Shown here piece by piece: positions 34,401 to 49,400 of a DNA stretch of 64,000 bases. Made by a program: the position numbers and the translations under genes. A model generated the notes under the pieces. That model did no database searches and was not told the DNA's origin. It worked only from the letters and a program-made list of their open reading frames with translations. Position 1 is the first letter of the stretch. Each line of letters starts with the position of its first letter. The DNA is from Amphiura filiformis (taxonomy: Eukaryota; Echinodermata; Ophiuroidea; Amphilepidida; Amphiuridae). Location of the stretch: NCBI RefSeq assembly GCF_039555335.1, contig NC_092640.1:36574784-36638783 (forward strand). Direction: 5' to 3'.

Positions 34401-37400
34401 TAACACATCTTAACAACCAAAAATCACATTTTAATCAAATAAATTTCATTTTGTAGCCAAGATTTCTCGTATTATATAACGATGGATAATTTTAATATCC
34501 TGGCACGTAAGAAAACAGAGATGTGATGATGGAGGTAGGACTTTTTGAATGACCCTCGAATACGTCTTATATAGATTTTGCCTACAAGCCGTGTGCAATC
34601 TCGTGGTCAATTATTCCTGTGCCGTACTCTGAATACATATAATAGTTTGCCTTAGAAAATATATTGACCATCATGAGATATTTTATCATATCTAATATGT
34701 TATCATGACTTTTACCTTGGTCGTCAAAACCGTGTGTTATCTCGTGCCCAATGACCATTCCGATACCACCGTAATTCAGGTACCTAATTCAAAACGAGAA
34801 ACAACGCTGGATTAAGAATAACTCATGCACATTTACTGTTATAATAGATAAAATACAGAAAGTCATTATCAAGCAAAATTAGGCTAATACATTACACAGC
34901 CGTGAAACAATTTTTACGCTGATTAAAACCATAATGTACAATCTTATAATATGATTTTTTTTTTCAAATGTGTATATTTATAATGTTTACACATGTCCCA
35001 ACTTGCACCTAAATGGAATCGGCCAAATGTGTAGGTCAACAGAGCAAAGATCGACATAAAGTCATAATTAAAAAATGACTTTATGTCCTCCCACAGAACT
35101 GCATGTTTAATGGCCAAAATAACCAGAGGGATTTCTTTCACTTTACCTTGTTATATAAGCTTAAGGCAGCAACCCTTCCGAGCAGTTATTACTAATATTA
35201 TTTCAACATTTTGAATAAAGAATAACATAATTAAAATTCTGTATATTAAAGGTCACATGTGTGTTTGTGTTAATAACATAATCTCTCAAGTTTTCAACTT
35301 ACCATGGAGAATCTTTGTGGTAGAAAGGTGGTCGTAGAATTCCAGCTGGGAACACTGAGAGGGAAAATAACCACATTGTATCAGAATAGTTATGTTAATA
35401 ATAGCTAAGCTAATTACAGTAAAGATAATTGGAATTGATATTACTGCAACCATATTTGTATTGGCTGTGCTCTTGTGTTAAAACTTAACAGTTAAGCGTT
35501 GGACTGTGAATCCAAGGGTCGATGGTTCGAATCCCAGGTCCGCCAGAGCTCGACTGGCTCTTTGTGTCCTTGAGCAAGGCACTTCCCTCTACTTGCTTAG
35601 TGCTTCGGAGGGCACTTTAAGCTGTCGGACCCGTGTACATGCATATTTTCTCACATTAATGTAGTGTGCACGTTAAATAACGTCACATGCTATTCGTAAA
35701 TAGCAGGGGATCATCCCGGTACTGTTGACTGTACTTCAAAACTACACTCATCTCCTCTAAGTTCCAGAGTAAAAATAAGTACAGCTTGTCTGTACGCAGT
35801 ACGATAATACCCATACAATGAGGAAGGCACTTATAAGGAAGAAGAAGAAGAAATAACGATTTCTAATTCCACATTAGATTATATAATATATAACAGAAAT
35901 AATCTTACCGATTTTATTACTGGTACGACTGTAATACGCATTGACAACTGCTGGTCCTGTAAACCATCTAATGATTTAAAACAAAACAAAAATTTCCAAG
36001 AAAATTGAGAAATGTAGGTGTACAATAGAACAATATGCTGTGATGTGTAAGGTTCTTAGTTCGGCAAAATTATAACTAATGAAGATTATAGTTTGATATA
36101 ATCATTGTTAAAATTGGTACATGTCCTAACTTACTCGTCTTTATCTACTTCTTTCCTTAGTCGCGCCAAATTGAAATTCGCCTCCCATCCAATGTAATCC
36201 AATATGTTTTCAAAATATGTGTCTTCTGCTATATCCATCTGTTTAGAAGTAATACAGAACAGGGTTAAAATATATTGTGTATGATTCGGTCGTTGTTAGT
36301 TCAAAACTGCGCCAAGGGCTACGACCAACACTCATGAACAAATATAAATGAAATGTTTAATATCGGTATGATTGTATCGCCCTTGGAAGCTCTCATTAGG
36401 AAGGCTGAATCTGATACCACCCTCCTGACTAAGGCAGAGACTGGCGAGGCACCACGCATCTGAAAAAAGCTTACCAATTTAACATCTGCAATATTCCACT
36501 CATTAGCTTTTTTTTCAAAAAGGTCCTTAAATTTTTATTTGTATACACATAACATGCTCTAGCCAGTTGTTTTGTTGTATCAGTTTGTTTACTTAAATTG
36601 TTTTTGTCATAATTTAAAAGTAAACTCGTATTTGAGGGGCTGTCACTATAGATCTATATAAAATCCGCTGAAAATGGAAATTTCATGGGAAAGAGCAGAT
36701 TTTCAACGTTTAGAAAAACAAGAAGAGTCTTTCAAAATGACACAGTTCACGGATCAGGTGTATAGTACTTTGTTCTAACTTTCCATTTTTATACTTAATC
36801 TACTCTGCACGGATCTTACAATAAATTAGTGATTTGAGGCATAATGATACCTACATCCTGACTCTGGCTTTTATACTAGTAACTCTCCATCCAGCAAGAA
36901 ACTCATTGAAATACAAACTTTCAAATCAATATCACTATCATAGACCTATTGAAATCCAATTAATATACCATGCAGATAATAAAATTGGCCCAATAACTAT
37001 TAGGGTTCCAATTAAGATAAGCAAACATTACTGGGTAGATAACAGGAACTAAATTTCGTCAGTTGGAAGTAATTGAATAAATCGCCTGTATCAAAATAGC
37101 AGTGTATTTTTCATATGCAGTAATATGCTCAGCCTTATCACAAAATAAACAATAGCATTGACCTTACCCAACAATCAATCAAGCCTATTATAATCATGTG
37201 GTAGCTCAATCCAATAGTAAACATGCTTAGAAAAAAAAGTCAAAAAAAAAATAGTCCTGGCTGCCAATGTCTTAATACAAGATAAGATAAAGTCCTTTTC
37301 ATGTGGGGCAGGATTAAATAAAGGGATACAAACCTGGGTATGAGACATTAGTGGGTTCAAGTGGGGGACATGTTCACTCCGTGAACAAAAAGAATTGTTG

Positions 37401-40400
37401 TGTTTGCTCATAGCCGAATCAAAGCGTTAATTTGTTGAAATGACAATTTTTGCCATTGATTGATATTCAACAAGCTTCTACAACATAATGTACTGACCAC
37501 ATTAAATCGATAAAATAAATATCTGATCTCTCATGCCTCTTGGACTGTTCTCTTTATAATGAAATGACTCAATGCATGTACGATGTGTGATGTAGTTCTC
37601 GTGTAAACATGACTGCAAAATAGTTTGCACTCTTTGACATAAATAGAAATAAATATATTGCCCGAAATTTTGATAATCTGGAAAAAGTAGCCTGTTAAGA
37701 AGTTTAATTGCAATAATGTACTTTGGTGTAGATTTGTACATTATCCTAATTACATTCTATGGGTTTCAAATTTGTTCATTAAAGTCCGTTCGTTAGGCAC
37801 GAGGTTCCTTAAACAAATTAGTCCCATTTTATCTTCGTCTAGTTTAGTTGAAAATGCGATAAGGCTGGATTATCTGGGTTATATACGCTGGCGAAGTTAC
37901 GTAATTAATCGGATTAATTACCATAGCAATAGGTAAAAACACTTTTGAACATATCGCGCTGCACTACAAGCAGGTTACACTCATCACCTGTGTATGTCTG
38001 TAATCATAGATTGAATACAATACCAGTCTTGTCAAAGATACTAATATTACAAAAATTGTTTTCACCTATTGCTATGGTAGTTAATCTGATTATTACGTAA
38101 CTTCGCCAGCGTATAACCCTTGGCTGCATGACAAACTGGCCCTGTGGCAAACTGGTAAATTGTTTATTTCAGGCGCTGGCACAAAGACGACTAATTGCTG
38201 AAAACGTAAATAAGACCTGTGGCGTACTTTTTCGTTAAAATACTTATAACATTACCTTCACATAAAATTCATCAAGTGTCGAGTCCTCCATAATCCAGTC
38301 CGGGTAACCAATTTGATGACGCATAGCGTTACACTGCAAGATTTTTATGATAATAATATCAATAAAATAACAATTAATTTATATTATGGGAGTTGTATAT
38401 TTGGTATATACCAAGGAAAGATTCATTATTTCATTTCATTATTTAAATTCTGAAGTGGGAATTATGGGGCTCCTACCTTTTCTCTTGCAACAATCTTAGT
38501 GTCTTCGTCCATCCACTCATTGTATGTAAGCATGTCTTTAAACGCAGTCTTCAAGTTTGCTATCATTTTCAACATCTAAAGAAGATTAATGCAAAATGAA
38601 AATTTAAACACTAGATGGAATATACTATTTTTGTTGATTTACTGCTACGGCAATAGAGCCTGTTTCCATTGAAACTAAGCAATTAGTTTACTGCTACAAA
38701 CCCCCTCCCTATATTTTAATGCTTCAGTGCCCCTGTTGTCCTAGGCTTCATGATGTATAGTAAAACAAATATAAGAACGTAGTGTAAAATACGCGGCGGT
38801 GGGTGATTTTTGATGGATGGTTGATACTAATGGTCGTTTTATCTTTTCAGTTTAGGTTCCTGTTTCAGTTTCGGTTTCGGATCTCATTGTTATTTTGAAG
38901 TGTTAGCAATGTACGTGTGCACAATACTTTTATTCTAGTCTTTTGTTGCTCACTGAAAAGTTGAACGAAGACAAATTCTGTTTTCGGTTTGGTGAGTTAT
39001 GTTAATTTCTGACATGAAAACGTGAGATGAGCGGGTTGATGCTATTCTAGACAAAAGAAGTGTTTAAATGTTTGTGGCTCGTGAAAATATCCTAGCGTTG
39101 TTAGTACTGACCATGTTGGCAAGTTATAAGCAAAATTCTTTCATATTGGCGATGAAACGAGCGTCTGGAATAGCTAAATTTCTCCCAATGAGGCGTGCAA
39201 GTGGCAATTTGGTCACCATGTTATATTGAAATGCAATACAAAAGAATTGCATTGGAGTGAAGATAATTTATTCTATATGCGAGACTGGAGTTTATTCTAA
39301 ATTTTTATTTTTGTGGAGCTGATTTTTGTCAGGCATTGATCAAAATGATAAATTTCACAAAAAGGAAGGGGAGATACTTGAGACTGACAGACTGAACAAG
39401 TGAGGGAAGGAGGCGATAGAGAAAGAGAGGAAAGGGAGAGACGGAAAGACTACAAAAAGAAGAACACGAGAAGAGAGAGATTGCCGGGCAGGGAGAGGAG
39501 ATACTGATTTGGAGGGGGAGAGAGGAAGTGAAATAGGGTGTGCTGCATTGATACAAAAAAGTCAGGAGGGACGGGTGACATAGGCCCGTATGCAGTATTT
39601 ATTGGGGTGCGATCGGCTCAAAAGCGGTCCTTTTATGATTTAAGGGCTGCTTTTCAACGTTTTTACAGAAAAGGAGGAGACCGTTTCATTCGAATTGGCA
39701 ATTTGTCACATAAACGTGAACCCCTTTTTCACGACATCAAAGGCCTATTGTAGGTACTAGAGGAAGTGGAAAGTGGCGCTAGACCACTAAAAACACCGGT
39801 GTTCCACACACTGTGTGTGTTAATATAATCTTGTCTTATCCAGCCTTGATTGATAGCAAACATCCACCTATATTGAAAATTAAGCTGATCGGTACTTCAA
39901 ATTTCAATGAATTCAAATTACAGATCAACTCACATAATCCCTTGCGGTTTTTGTTTCTGAACAATAGAGCTCCCGAAACTGAAAAGATAAAACGACCCTA
40001 AGAGTAGTCCAAATCATCCAACACCTCGGGACCAGTTAGTGCCACTTATTCACTTCATAACACTCTGATGAGGGCTCACGTTGTTTGGTATATCATTTAG
40101 TATCATTTATTAACAATAGCAACAGCTATCACACTAGTGAACACATATATTTTGTAGCTATTTTTAACCTATATTTTCTTTCAATATCAAATTATTTATC
40201 TTTTTCTGCTTTTTTGTGGTAATTTTCATTCTATAAACTATGCATTTGTGTGCAAATTGAAGGTGTTATTTACATCATCTTAATTTAAATTAGCCAAATA
40301 ATGTAATTTATTCCTTACATTTTATGATAAAAAGTTGAAAATTCCCTTGGCTATTTTTAGTCTATAATACGATTATACAAGTGTCTACCCCTTAAGATGC

Positions 40401-43400
40401 AAACAAGATTTAACATAAATAGCGCCATCATTGTTCGACTTTTCAATGACACAGTTTTACATGACATCAAACAACCATGGGTTTGGTATGATGTACCCTG
40501 TGTACCCAACAAGAAGCAAACTTTCAACATGTTTCTTGATGAGTTTTCCTCCTTACTGGAGTCAGTGATTGCGACACCTATCAGGTTACTGATCACTGGT
40601 GATTTCAATGTCCATGTCGACGATTGCAATGATCGTGAAGCGTTGGCGTTTCTAAACATGTTGGATCTATGTGGTTTGCAACAACATATCGTCGGGTCGA
40701 CTCATCAGAAGGGGCATACATTAGATCTCATCATATCCAGAAAAGATGAAGATCTAGTTTCCTCACCATCGATCCATCGTGGACTACCATCAGATCACCA
40801 TGCCCTCAGATGCTTTGTCAATATAGCTCGCCCAGGACTAAGTGTTAAACACGTTGAATCTCGCAGACTTCGAGGTGTGGACACTGACGCATTTATTGAC
40901 GACATTCGTGCTTCACCTTTGCTCTCTGCTCCGGCTCCTGATTTGGAAAGCCTCGTCAAGGAGTATTCATCTTCATTGACTGGTGTGTTAAATACCCACG
41001 CACCCCTACGCAAGCGAACTGTGATGCTTAGACCACATGCTCCGTGGTATTCAGATGCTCTTCGAGAAGCGAAGCAAGAGAAACGTCGTCGGGAGCGAAA
41101 GTGGCTTAAATCTAGACTCTCTGTAGACAAAGAGTACTTCAAAGACCAATGTGATCTTTACAAAGATCTCCTGTATAAGGCAAAAACTGACTACCATCGT
41201 ACACAGATTAGTCAAACAGATTCGAAGGACCTGTTTCGTGTAGTTGACAAGCTTTCAAATCCTAAAGTTGACCAAGCTCTGCCATCTCATGATTGCCCGA
41301 AGTCGCTCGGTGATAGCTTCGCCAACTTCTTCGCGGATAAGGTAACAAGACTCCGTGGATCCCTTGCAAGTGACGTTGCAACACCCAATGTTGTCAAGGA
41401 TTGCATTCATTCATTCTCCGAGTTTTCTTCAGTAACAGAGGGTGACGTTTTCAAGATCATCAAGTCTGCCTCCACCACATCTTGCAGCTTGGACCCCTCC
41501 CTGTGGTGCTTTTTAAAACCTGTCTGCCGGAATTGCTATCAACAATTACAACCATTGTGAACGAGTCGCTGAAGACCGGCGTAGTTCCATCGAGCCTGAA
41601 ACATGCTGTTATTCGACCATTGCTGAAAAAGGCTGGACTCGACCACAACGTATATGCTAACTATCGTCCAATTTCCAACCTCCCCTTCTTGGGCAAAGTA
41701 ATTGAGAGGGTCGCCGTATCACAACTGCAATCATATCTATCTGAAAACAACCTCCAAGCACGTTCGCAGTCTGCATATAGGCAACATCATAGCACCGAAA
41801 CAGCCATCCTACGTGTTCAGAATGATATATTATCTGCTCTTGATCGACGGAAAGAGGCTATGCTAGTCCTTTTAGATTTTTCGGCGGCTTTTGACACGAT
41901 CGACCATGGTATGTTGCTAGACCGTCTATGTACACGCTATGGAATAAAAGGTACAGCTTTAAACTGGATCGAGTCTTACATGGCTGATCGTACGCAATCG
42001 GTTCTGATAGACGACGTGCAATCTGATCCTCTTCCATTATCTTATGGTGTTCCGCAAGGGTCGGTAGCTGGGCCACTTTTGTTCACCCTGTACAGTGCGC
42101 CACTCCAGGATGTTATTGAGTCGCATGGCATCGACTGTGTTTTTTACGCAGATGACTCTCAGTTATACCTCGTTTTCAACCCTGAGGATCGTGATTCAGC
42201 TCTCCAAAAGTTGGAAGCATGTATTGCTGATATCAAAACATGGTGTGCATTTAATAAGCTAGTCCTCAATGATGACAAGACTGAGCTTATTCATTTTTGT
42301 TCCCGCTTCAACAGTTCATCCACATCTCCTGTTCAAGCGAAGCTATCCATTGGTGAGGTTGAAGTGTTGTCATCGCTAAGAGCGCGTAACCTCGGTGCCA
42401 TCATGGACGCGTCTTTGTGCATGAGTGACCACGTAAATAATATCTGCAAGTCGGCGATGTTTGCTATCCGGAAGATCGGCCAGATCCGCCAATATTTGGA
42501 TGAAAACACTGCCGCTAGACTCGTCCACGCCTTTGTAACATCTAGGATTGACTCTGCAAATTCTTTGTTGTACGGTTTAACGCATACCGAAGTCGCAAAA
42601 ATCCAACGCGTGCAAAACACCGCAGCACGTTTAGTTTTATGCAAATCTCGCCGTGAGCATATCACACCAGTACTACGCCAATTGCATTGGCTTCCTGTGG
42701 AATATAAAGCTATGTTTAAAATCCTTCTGCTCACCTTCAAGGCTATGAATGCCATGGCACCTGGCTTCATTTGTGATCTCATACAACCTTATGTTCCTTC
42801 AAGACGATTAAGATCTTCGCGTGATAATCTACTGAAAACCAGCCGTCCGAGCACGAAGTTCTACGGAGAAAGAGCGTTTGCCTATGCCGCACCATCTCTT
42901 TGGAATCGCTTACCAACTGATATTCGCCAAGCAACAACTGTGCCGATGTTCAAATCACGCCTGAAAACTCATCTGTTCCGCCAATGTTTTAATTAGTGTT
43001 TTATAATATATTTCAATTTCCAGGGTGATGTGCTAGTAACCTCTCCCCTATATCATATTTTCCGCGATTTAATTTCCGTGCATTGTTCATCATATTTTTG
43101 CAACGTAATGGCGTTATATTTGCATTTCTACGTTTTTATCATCGAGAGATATTGTTTCTGCATTCCAATATTATGTGTTTTCTGTAAATAATCACTAGAG
43201 TGAAGTGCTGGTAACCTCTCCTCTAGTGATCCTTATTTTTCGTCATCTCAATGATATTCGCCAAGATACATCTCATTTGATATTCGCATTGCATTGCAAC
43301 AACTCTACCGATATTCAAATCACGCTAGAAAGCCCATCCTTTCCGCCATTGTGTTATTTAATGTTTTGTTATTTTCTACAAATGCCAGGGTGATGTGCTA

Positions 43401-46400
43401 GTAACCTCTCCCCTGGTATATTATATTATTTTGTTGGATTGCATTTCCGCGAATTATTTTCCGTGCAAGATTGTTATCATCTCATTACATTTTACAACTC
43501 TTCATCACATACTCCGTGCATTGTGGTCATCATCATTGTCTTCACACGCGCATTTTCCGAACATCATCTGAAATTGACTCGGACAATTATATTAATTTTT
43601 ACTCAGTGTGTATATTTGATTTTTGGCGTTTTACTCTAATCATTTTGTATTATAATTATATTCTCCTGCTTGTTTGATTTGTAATTTTTACAATGTTATT
43701 TGATTTTTGTAATTTTACAGGCCTATTATTGCTTTGATGCATAATACTTTCATTTTGTTTGATTTATGCTCTCGTGAATCTTGCTGCTGTGCATCCTAGC
43801 AAAGTATATCATTGTTTTTTGCATTTTGCACAGTTCGTTACTTGGTCTTCGCTCTCGTATTTTCCATTTCCTGTGCACACTGCATTTTTCGGTGTTAATT
43901 AGTATCATTTTCTTTTTTCTTTGCATTACATTATTTCCCCATAATTGCTTTGTTGCTTTTGATGTATGCCCACTTGTTTCTTTTGGTTTTGCTCACATGA
44001 TTGTTTTGTGGTGGGCCTACATTATTAGCTTTTTTAGTTTTTTGCTTTTCTTGTGCTTATTATTATGTTTGACCGATGGTATTTGCTTATTATTATGTTA
44101 GACCGATGGTATTTGCTTATTATTATATTAGACCGATGGTAATTGCATTGTTGTTATTGTTTTGCTCTTGCTCGTTCACCTCTTCCTTTGCAATTCTCAT
44201 CACGGTTTTTGTCTATATATTTTTTTGGTAAATTTTGCTTCAAATTTTTTCCTTTTTGCTTTCTGCACAGTTAATTTTTGTGGCCTTTGCTCTCGTGTTT
44301 CCGTTTCCTGTGCAGATTGCATTTTAGGTGTTAGTTTAAGTTTCTTTTTGCGCAGTTATATATTTTTTATTCATTCATATTGTTTGTTGCTTTTGGTGTA
44401 CGCCCGCTCAGTTTGATTGTTTTTTACTCTCGTGAATTTGTTGTGGCGGCCCTACATCATTTGCTTTTTGCTGTTAGCCAGTTGGTTAGTGCAATGTGTT
44501 TCTGCATCTGCTGCTCATTAATCATTCCTTCATTGCATTACCCATCTTGGTGTTATTGTATTTTTCTTTTATCTTATATTATCTCGTGATTATCTTGTTT
44601 TTCATATTAATTTGTTTTTATGATAATGTTATCTGTACTTTTTATTGATGTTTTTATATTTTATCTGTACTATTATATTTTGTTTTAATATTGTTCAGCG
44701 CTTTGTGATCTTGTTTGATGTAAATGCGCTTTATAAAAATAAAGTATTATTATTATTATATTATTGCCTGCCACCCGTTGAATGGGAGCCATTTTGTCAT
44801 ATCAAATGATCAGATTATGCTAGGGCAAATACATATTTGTAAAATGCAACCGGTTCTCAATTTTTCCGTAATCACCACTGTTTAACTTTGCCCGTTAAAT
44901 GGATTATACTGAAGATTGCGCAATTTGTATTAAATAGCACGCCAAGATCCATGCAATCAACCTCGGACAACAACATGATAATGGGAATAAGGTACATTGA
45001 TGGTTATATACAAATCAATGCTTATGCTTACATTCTCTTTACTGTCTCCTGCGAAATTCTTCTCCACATACATACGACCAGATGCCATTTTCAAAGCACT
45101 ATTGACATAGTCGACGCAATCACGCCATCTGGCAGATACTGAGCTGGTACCATCAAGTACATTATAGTAGACCTGCTGGGCATCTCTATACCTCTGACTT
45201 AGGTATGATATTCTGTTCATGGTGATTCGCCATATCAAATAGTTTGCAACAACTCTGGAAACGGATAGATTAAAGGAAAGTGTGAGGAATAAAGGAATCA
45301 ATAATACAATGCTGACAAACTTAGCCACACATAATTATACCGTATGTAACTATCGGACGTTCGGCTTACTTATAGACATTAACTCTCTTCACGCGGGTGT
45401 CGAGTGCAGACGACATGTTTTGAAAAAAAGAAATCAAAATTCAAAAATTTCAGAAAAGTAAATTTTCATGACCATAATTGGAATCAGCATGAAAATTGCA
45501 ATAAAATGAGTACAAACAAGCATAGTAACGGTTCAGTAATTCTTAAGATAGCTCTTGATATTTTGAGAAAATATTTCAAAACTTGAACTTTTTCCATTGA
45601 TGAAGCGCATGGCTAGCATGAAGAGCATTAAACGACAAACAAAATCCTATTCTACGGGCGGACGGACCTTTCAAGTAAGGTCGGTCGGTCGAGCGATTTT
45701 TTTTAAAGCATTATTATTCTTTTTTTCTGGAGGCTCGAACTACACTAAAATTTCTCCAAAACCTGGAGATCATTTGCAAACTTATTTTAACCATATTTTA
45801 ATAATTTTTGGCTACAAATAGATGATTTTACATGATTTTAGCCAAATTTAAAGAAAACAAATCTTTCAGCACAACTAATACCAATACCGTCTATCATGCT
45901 TTCGTTGCGAAACATTAGTGAAATTATTCAAAATACAGACAGTGATCGTTTTCAAGTCTTTGATTTGCAAATTGTAACTCACACTAAAATGGTACTTTCT
46001 TATAGCTTGTGAAATCCGTTCTAATATACAAATATTGACTGATAGAGGGACATACTATCCCTCCAATTCTACCCTGTTATGATTTTGATAAATGCTGAGC
46101 AATATTTTGTAACACGGACTACAACGGGGTTGCAAAGCCCCCAATTTTCAATAATGAACGTCATAATATACCCTTATATTTGGTACCAAGGTATAGCTAC
46201 GGGTCTCCTCTATTTAGTGTTTAAAAAATAAGTACAAACATTCACCACATAATGTCACTATGACGTCATATTGAGAGGGCGCTCGTGCACATTTTGGAAA
46301 TTCTGGCTATGTACAAAAGTATAGGCAAAATTGATTTTCGGCGCAAAAATTCTAAAAAATGCAATTTTCTCATAAATATAAAAGGAAATGATTATTTCAA

Positions 46401-49400
46401 ACTAACAAGTAAAAAGCCAGTAGTATGACGGATAAAAAATCTGAGGATGCAACTCCCGTCACCCTCTTCGTAGTTCTAGGGCTAATATTATAGGCCCAAA
46501 GTGTTCTCAGCTCTACGTGCCATCAAGCAACCGTGGTGGTCAGGGTTGGATACGTTTCGTTTCTTATACTATGTATATAATCTGCCATGAAATATCCAAT
46601 GGATGCATATTTTTAGAAACGTGTTTGAACAATCCACTCGCACAATGTGCTGCTAGTTAATGTGATAGTTTACATCGGTGAATACAACTCCAGGCTATTT
46701 TTGGAGTGGGTGGCCGGATCTGTAAATCACATCAAAACCAAACAAAGCAGTGAAGCTCAGGGAAACTGGCAGGAGAGAAACAATATTGCAACCATTCACC
46801 AGGCGCTAAAACGGCTCATGGCGGATTTGCCGCCGAATTAAACATGTAATGATGTTATTCTCTCCTAAATGTAATTTATATATTAATATTTAGACTGAAG
46901 TCCTTTTAAGAAACAGCAGATAGGACGCCCTCTCTTTATAAAGATACAACAACAAACGAAAGCTAAATCAAATACTTGAACCAACCAAGTGTATTCTGTA
47001 GACCTTTTCCCATCTTCCAATCATGCACTATTCCAGAGGGTATGATGTAGATCGTGTGCATCTGATGGTCTTTTGTCTTAAAATGGACATACTGATTCCA
47101 TGTGGATTATCGTAAAGGCCATCGATGTTACTAACTAAGTAATTATTAAATACACGAGTGATGTAGTTACAGAGCGACGTGTAAAAATATTGTTTACGTT
47201 TCTTTTTTTTTAAATCTTTTTTTCATGATACGGACGATAAAAACAATATATCACTGTGTGTTCAGTCATTAGTTTTTCACCTAAAACTTGGGTTTCAATA
47301 ACAGTAGGTTTCAATAACAGGAAACTCTTTTCCTGACGACCCAATGTCAATAGTGTATAGAAATGTTCTTATTGTTTGCCCCCGAAAGGTATTAGTCATC
47401 GTACGTCATTTTTCGTGATTATTTTCTTCCGATAAAGACAAAGCCGAAATGTCCGTGTACCAGAATGAAATGACTCGACACTCGGAATACGGCTGAAGTA
47501 CCCTCTAGAATAGTGCATGGTGGGAAGTATGGTAAAGTGTCTTTTTTACCTTTGAGGCGTCTCATCCATTGTTATTCTTGAAGCATTCTTCATATAATCT
47601 GGAGATTGATTAATTACTTCTTCTGTGTCATTTAATGTCGGTATTTCATCTGGCATAATGGTGTTAAAATATTGCACCCAATCAATCTAGATTATATAAA
47701 ACAATATCAGAATAATCATACTTTACTCAGATGTATTGGGAAATATGCTTTGATAATATTGGGTTCTTAATTCTCAATAACAATTCGAAACACATCACAC
47801 ACAAAAATATGTGCCTCAAATGGTAAACATGGCATACTTTTGAGTAAATAAATGTAAGATGATAATATATGTATGAAGTAATTCTGACATCAATCGTTTA
47901 CGTAATTACGTTTGATTAATTTATTATCATTACTATAAACCCTTATAATGTAATTTCTCACCTCAGGGATAGCTTTTACGAGACCACTAATAGTGGTTGG
48001 GTTATATAAGGCTTCTTTGTCACGTCTTTCTTCATCTGGTATTGTTATCTGTTCAAATATCAAAATAAATATAAAACCTGATAATTTGATGATGCCCGAC
48101 AGCAAGAGTGGACGGAGTAAGTTACTTTGGTACATTTTAAGTGGTGTATGTTATACATATAAATCGTAACTTTCCGAAACGAAACACAGAGGCCAGTATG
48201 TACTGTCTTCGAGTGTAAGGGGAGTGGGCCTTACTATTTTTGAAGTGTTTAGAACGCATGTACTGAATAAATGTACATATCTCTTGGCTGATGTCCTAAC
48301 CACATAGAAAGAGAATGAGATTAAAACTGTTTTGTCACAGAAAATATCGCGCCCAAAAGATGAACATTGTGGGATTCTGTACACCTAGTTACAGCTAGTA
48401 CTATAATACTCACAATTAGAATTAAACACAATGCTTAAGTATATTAATTAGTTAAATGATTATTTCATTTAATATGTTCTTGTTTTCGTATAGTCTTTTG
48501 TTCCTTTGTATTAACAAGACTACATCTTTATAACGTATACCGTAAAACCCCGTCTACAAGCATATAGTGTGCTTCTGATGCAAGCTACATTAATCCAGTC
48601 GCCATTCTGGAGTTTGAGCAAATAAATTACGGATCCAAGCATATACAAACAAGTATTATTTTAAGACCGAGCTATTGTATTGGTATATTAACGCTTGCTT
48701 CGAATTAATTAAGCTTTTATAAAAAAAAACCCACTACATATGCTTGTAGACGGGGTTTTACGGTATTGTACATATACACATTATTTTAATGATTTGACAT
48801 AATTGATTAGATCCAGTCATAAATCAAAACAATTTTAACAAAGTATAGTTTCCCAAATAATCACAGTTCAAATTGGGTAAGAGGTGATTAGTCCTTATAC
48901 TCGATATAAACACATATTATAGGAAAGGTATAAGGAATAGTTGTATTTTACAACAACTGATCAAATACTAAATTTTAAACCAATTGTGTTTTTCAGATAC
49001 GTCAATAATTACAAACTTATATAAAAGGTTCGCATTGACTGACTCACAAAGCAATTTATTTCAGAAATGATAGCCGAAAATACTATTAAATAATACAATT
49101 ACCTATTTTGAAATTACACATTCAAAATTATAAATTCAGCCAAAGTATTGTGATCAACACATAATCATATCCTCAGCCAATGTCGTACAATTCAAAATCA
49201 AATAGTTAACATACACAAATATAACAATTTCAAATAAATTACATGTATCTGTATCTATATTCTTGGGATGGTATTATTATCCAATACTTATATTCCATAC
49301 TTATGTGGCATTATCCTGGACTGTTCGGAGTGCTCTTTGGTGTACATCAACGAAAATCAACAATCCGAGGGTTGAGAGCCAGAAAGTCTTAACTCACCAC

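Larger units (their letters stand above)
40480..44765 (+). mobile_element. CR1/L2-like LINE, 5'-truncated, with long 3' UTR
   Basis: Non-LTR retrotransposon in the intron between peptidase exons 8 and 9, antisense to that gene. ORF2 runs from a partial endonuclease at about 40490 to the stop at 42996. A 1.7-kb T-rich 3' UTR follows and ends gcgctttataaaaataaagt and (att)n at about 44765. Without the first part of the endonuclease and with a frame shift near 41495, it cannot move by itself. Codons are otherwise intact, so the insertion is fairly young. Confidence 0.9.

Noticed and set aside
43781..44589. Several + strand frames of 69-106 codons rich in Phe, Leu, Ser and Cys
   Set aside because: They arise from the T-rich LINE 3' UTR, overlap duplicated blocks and have no domain.
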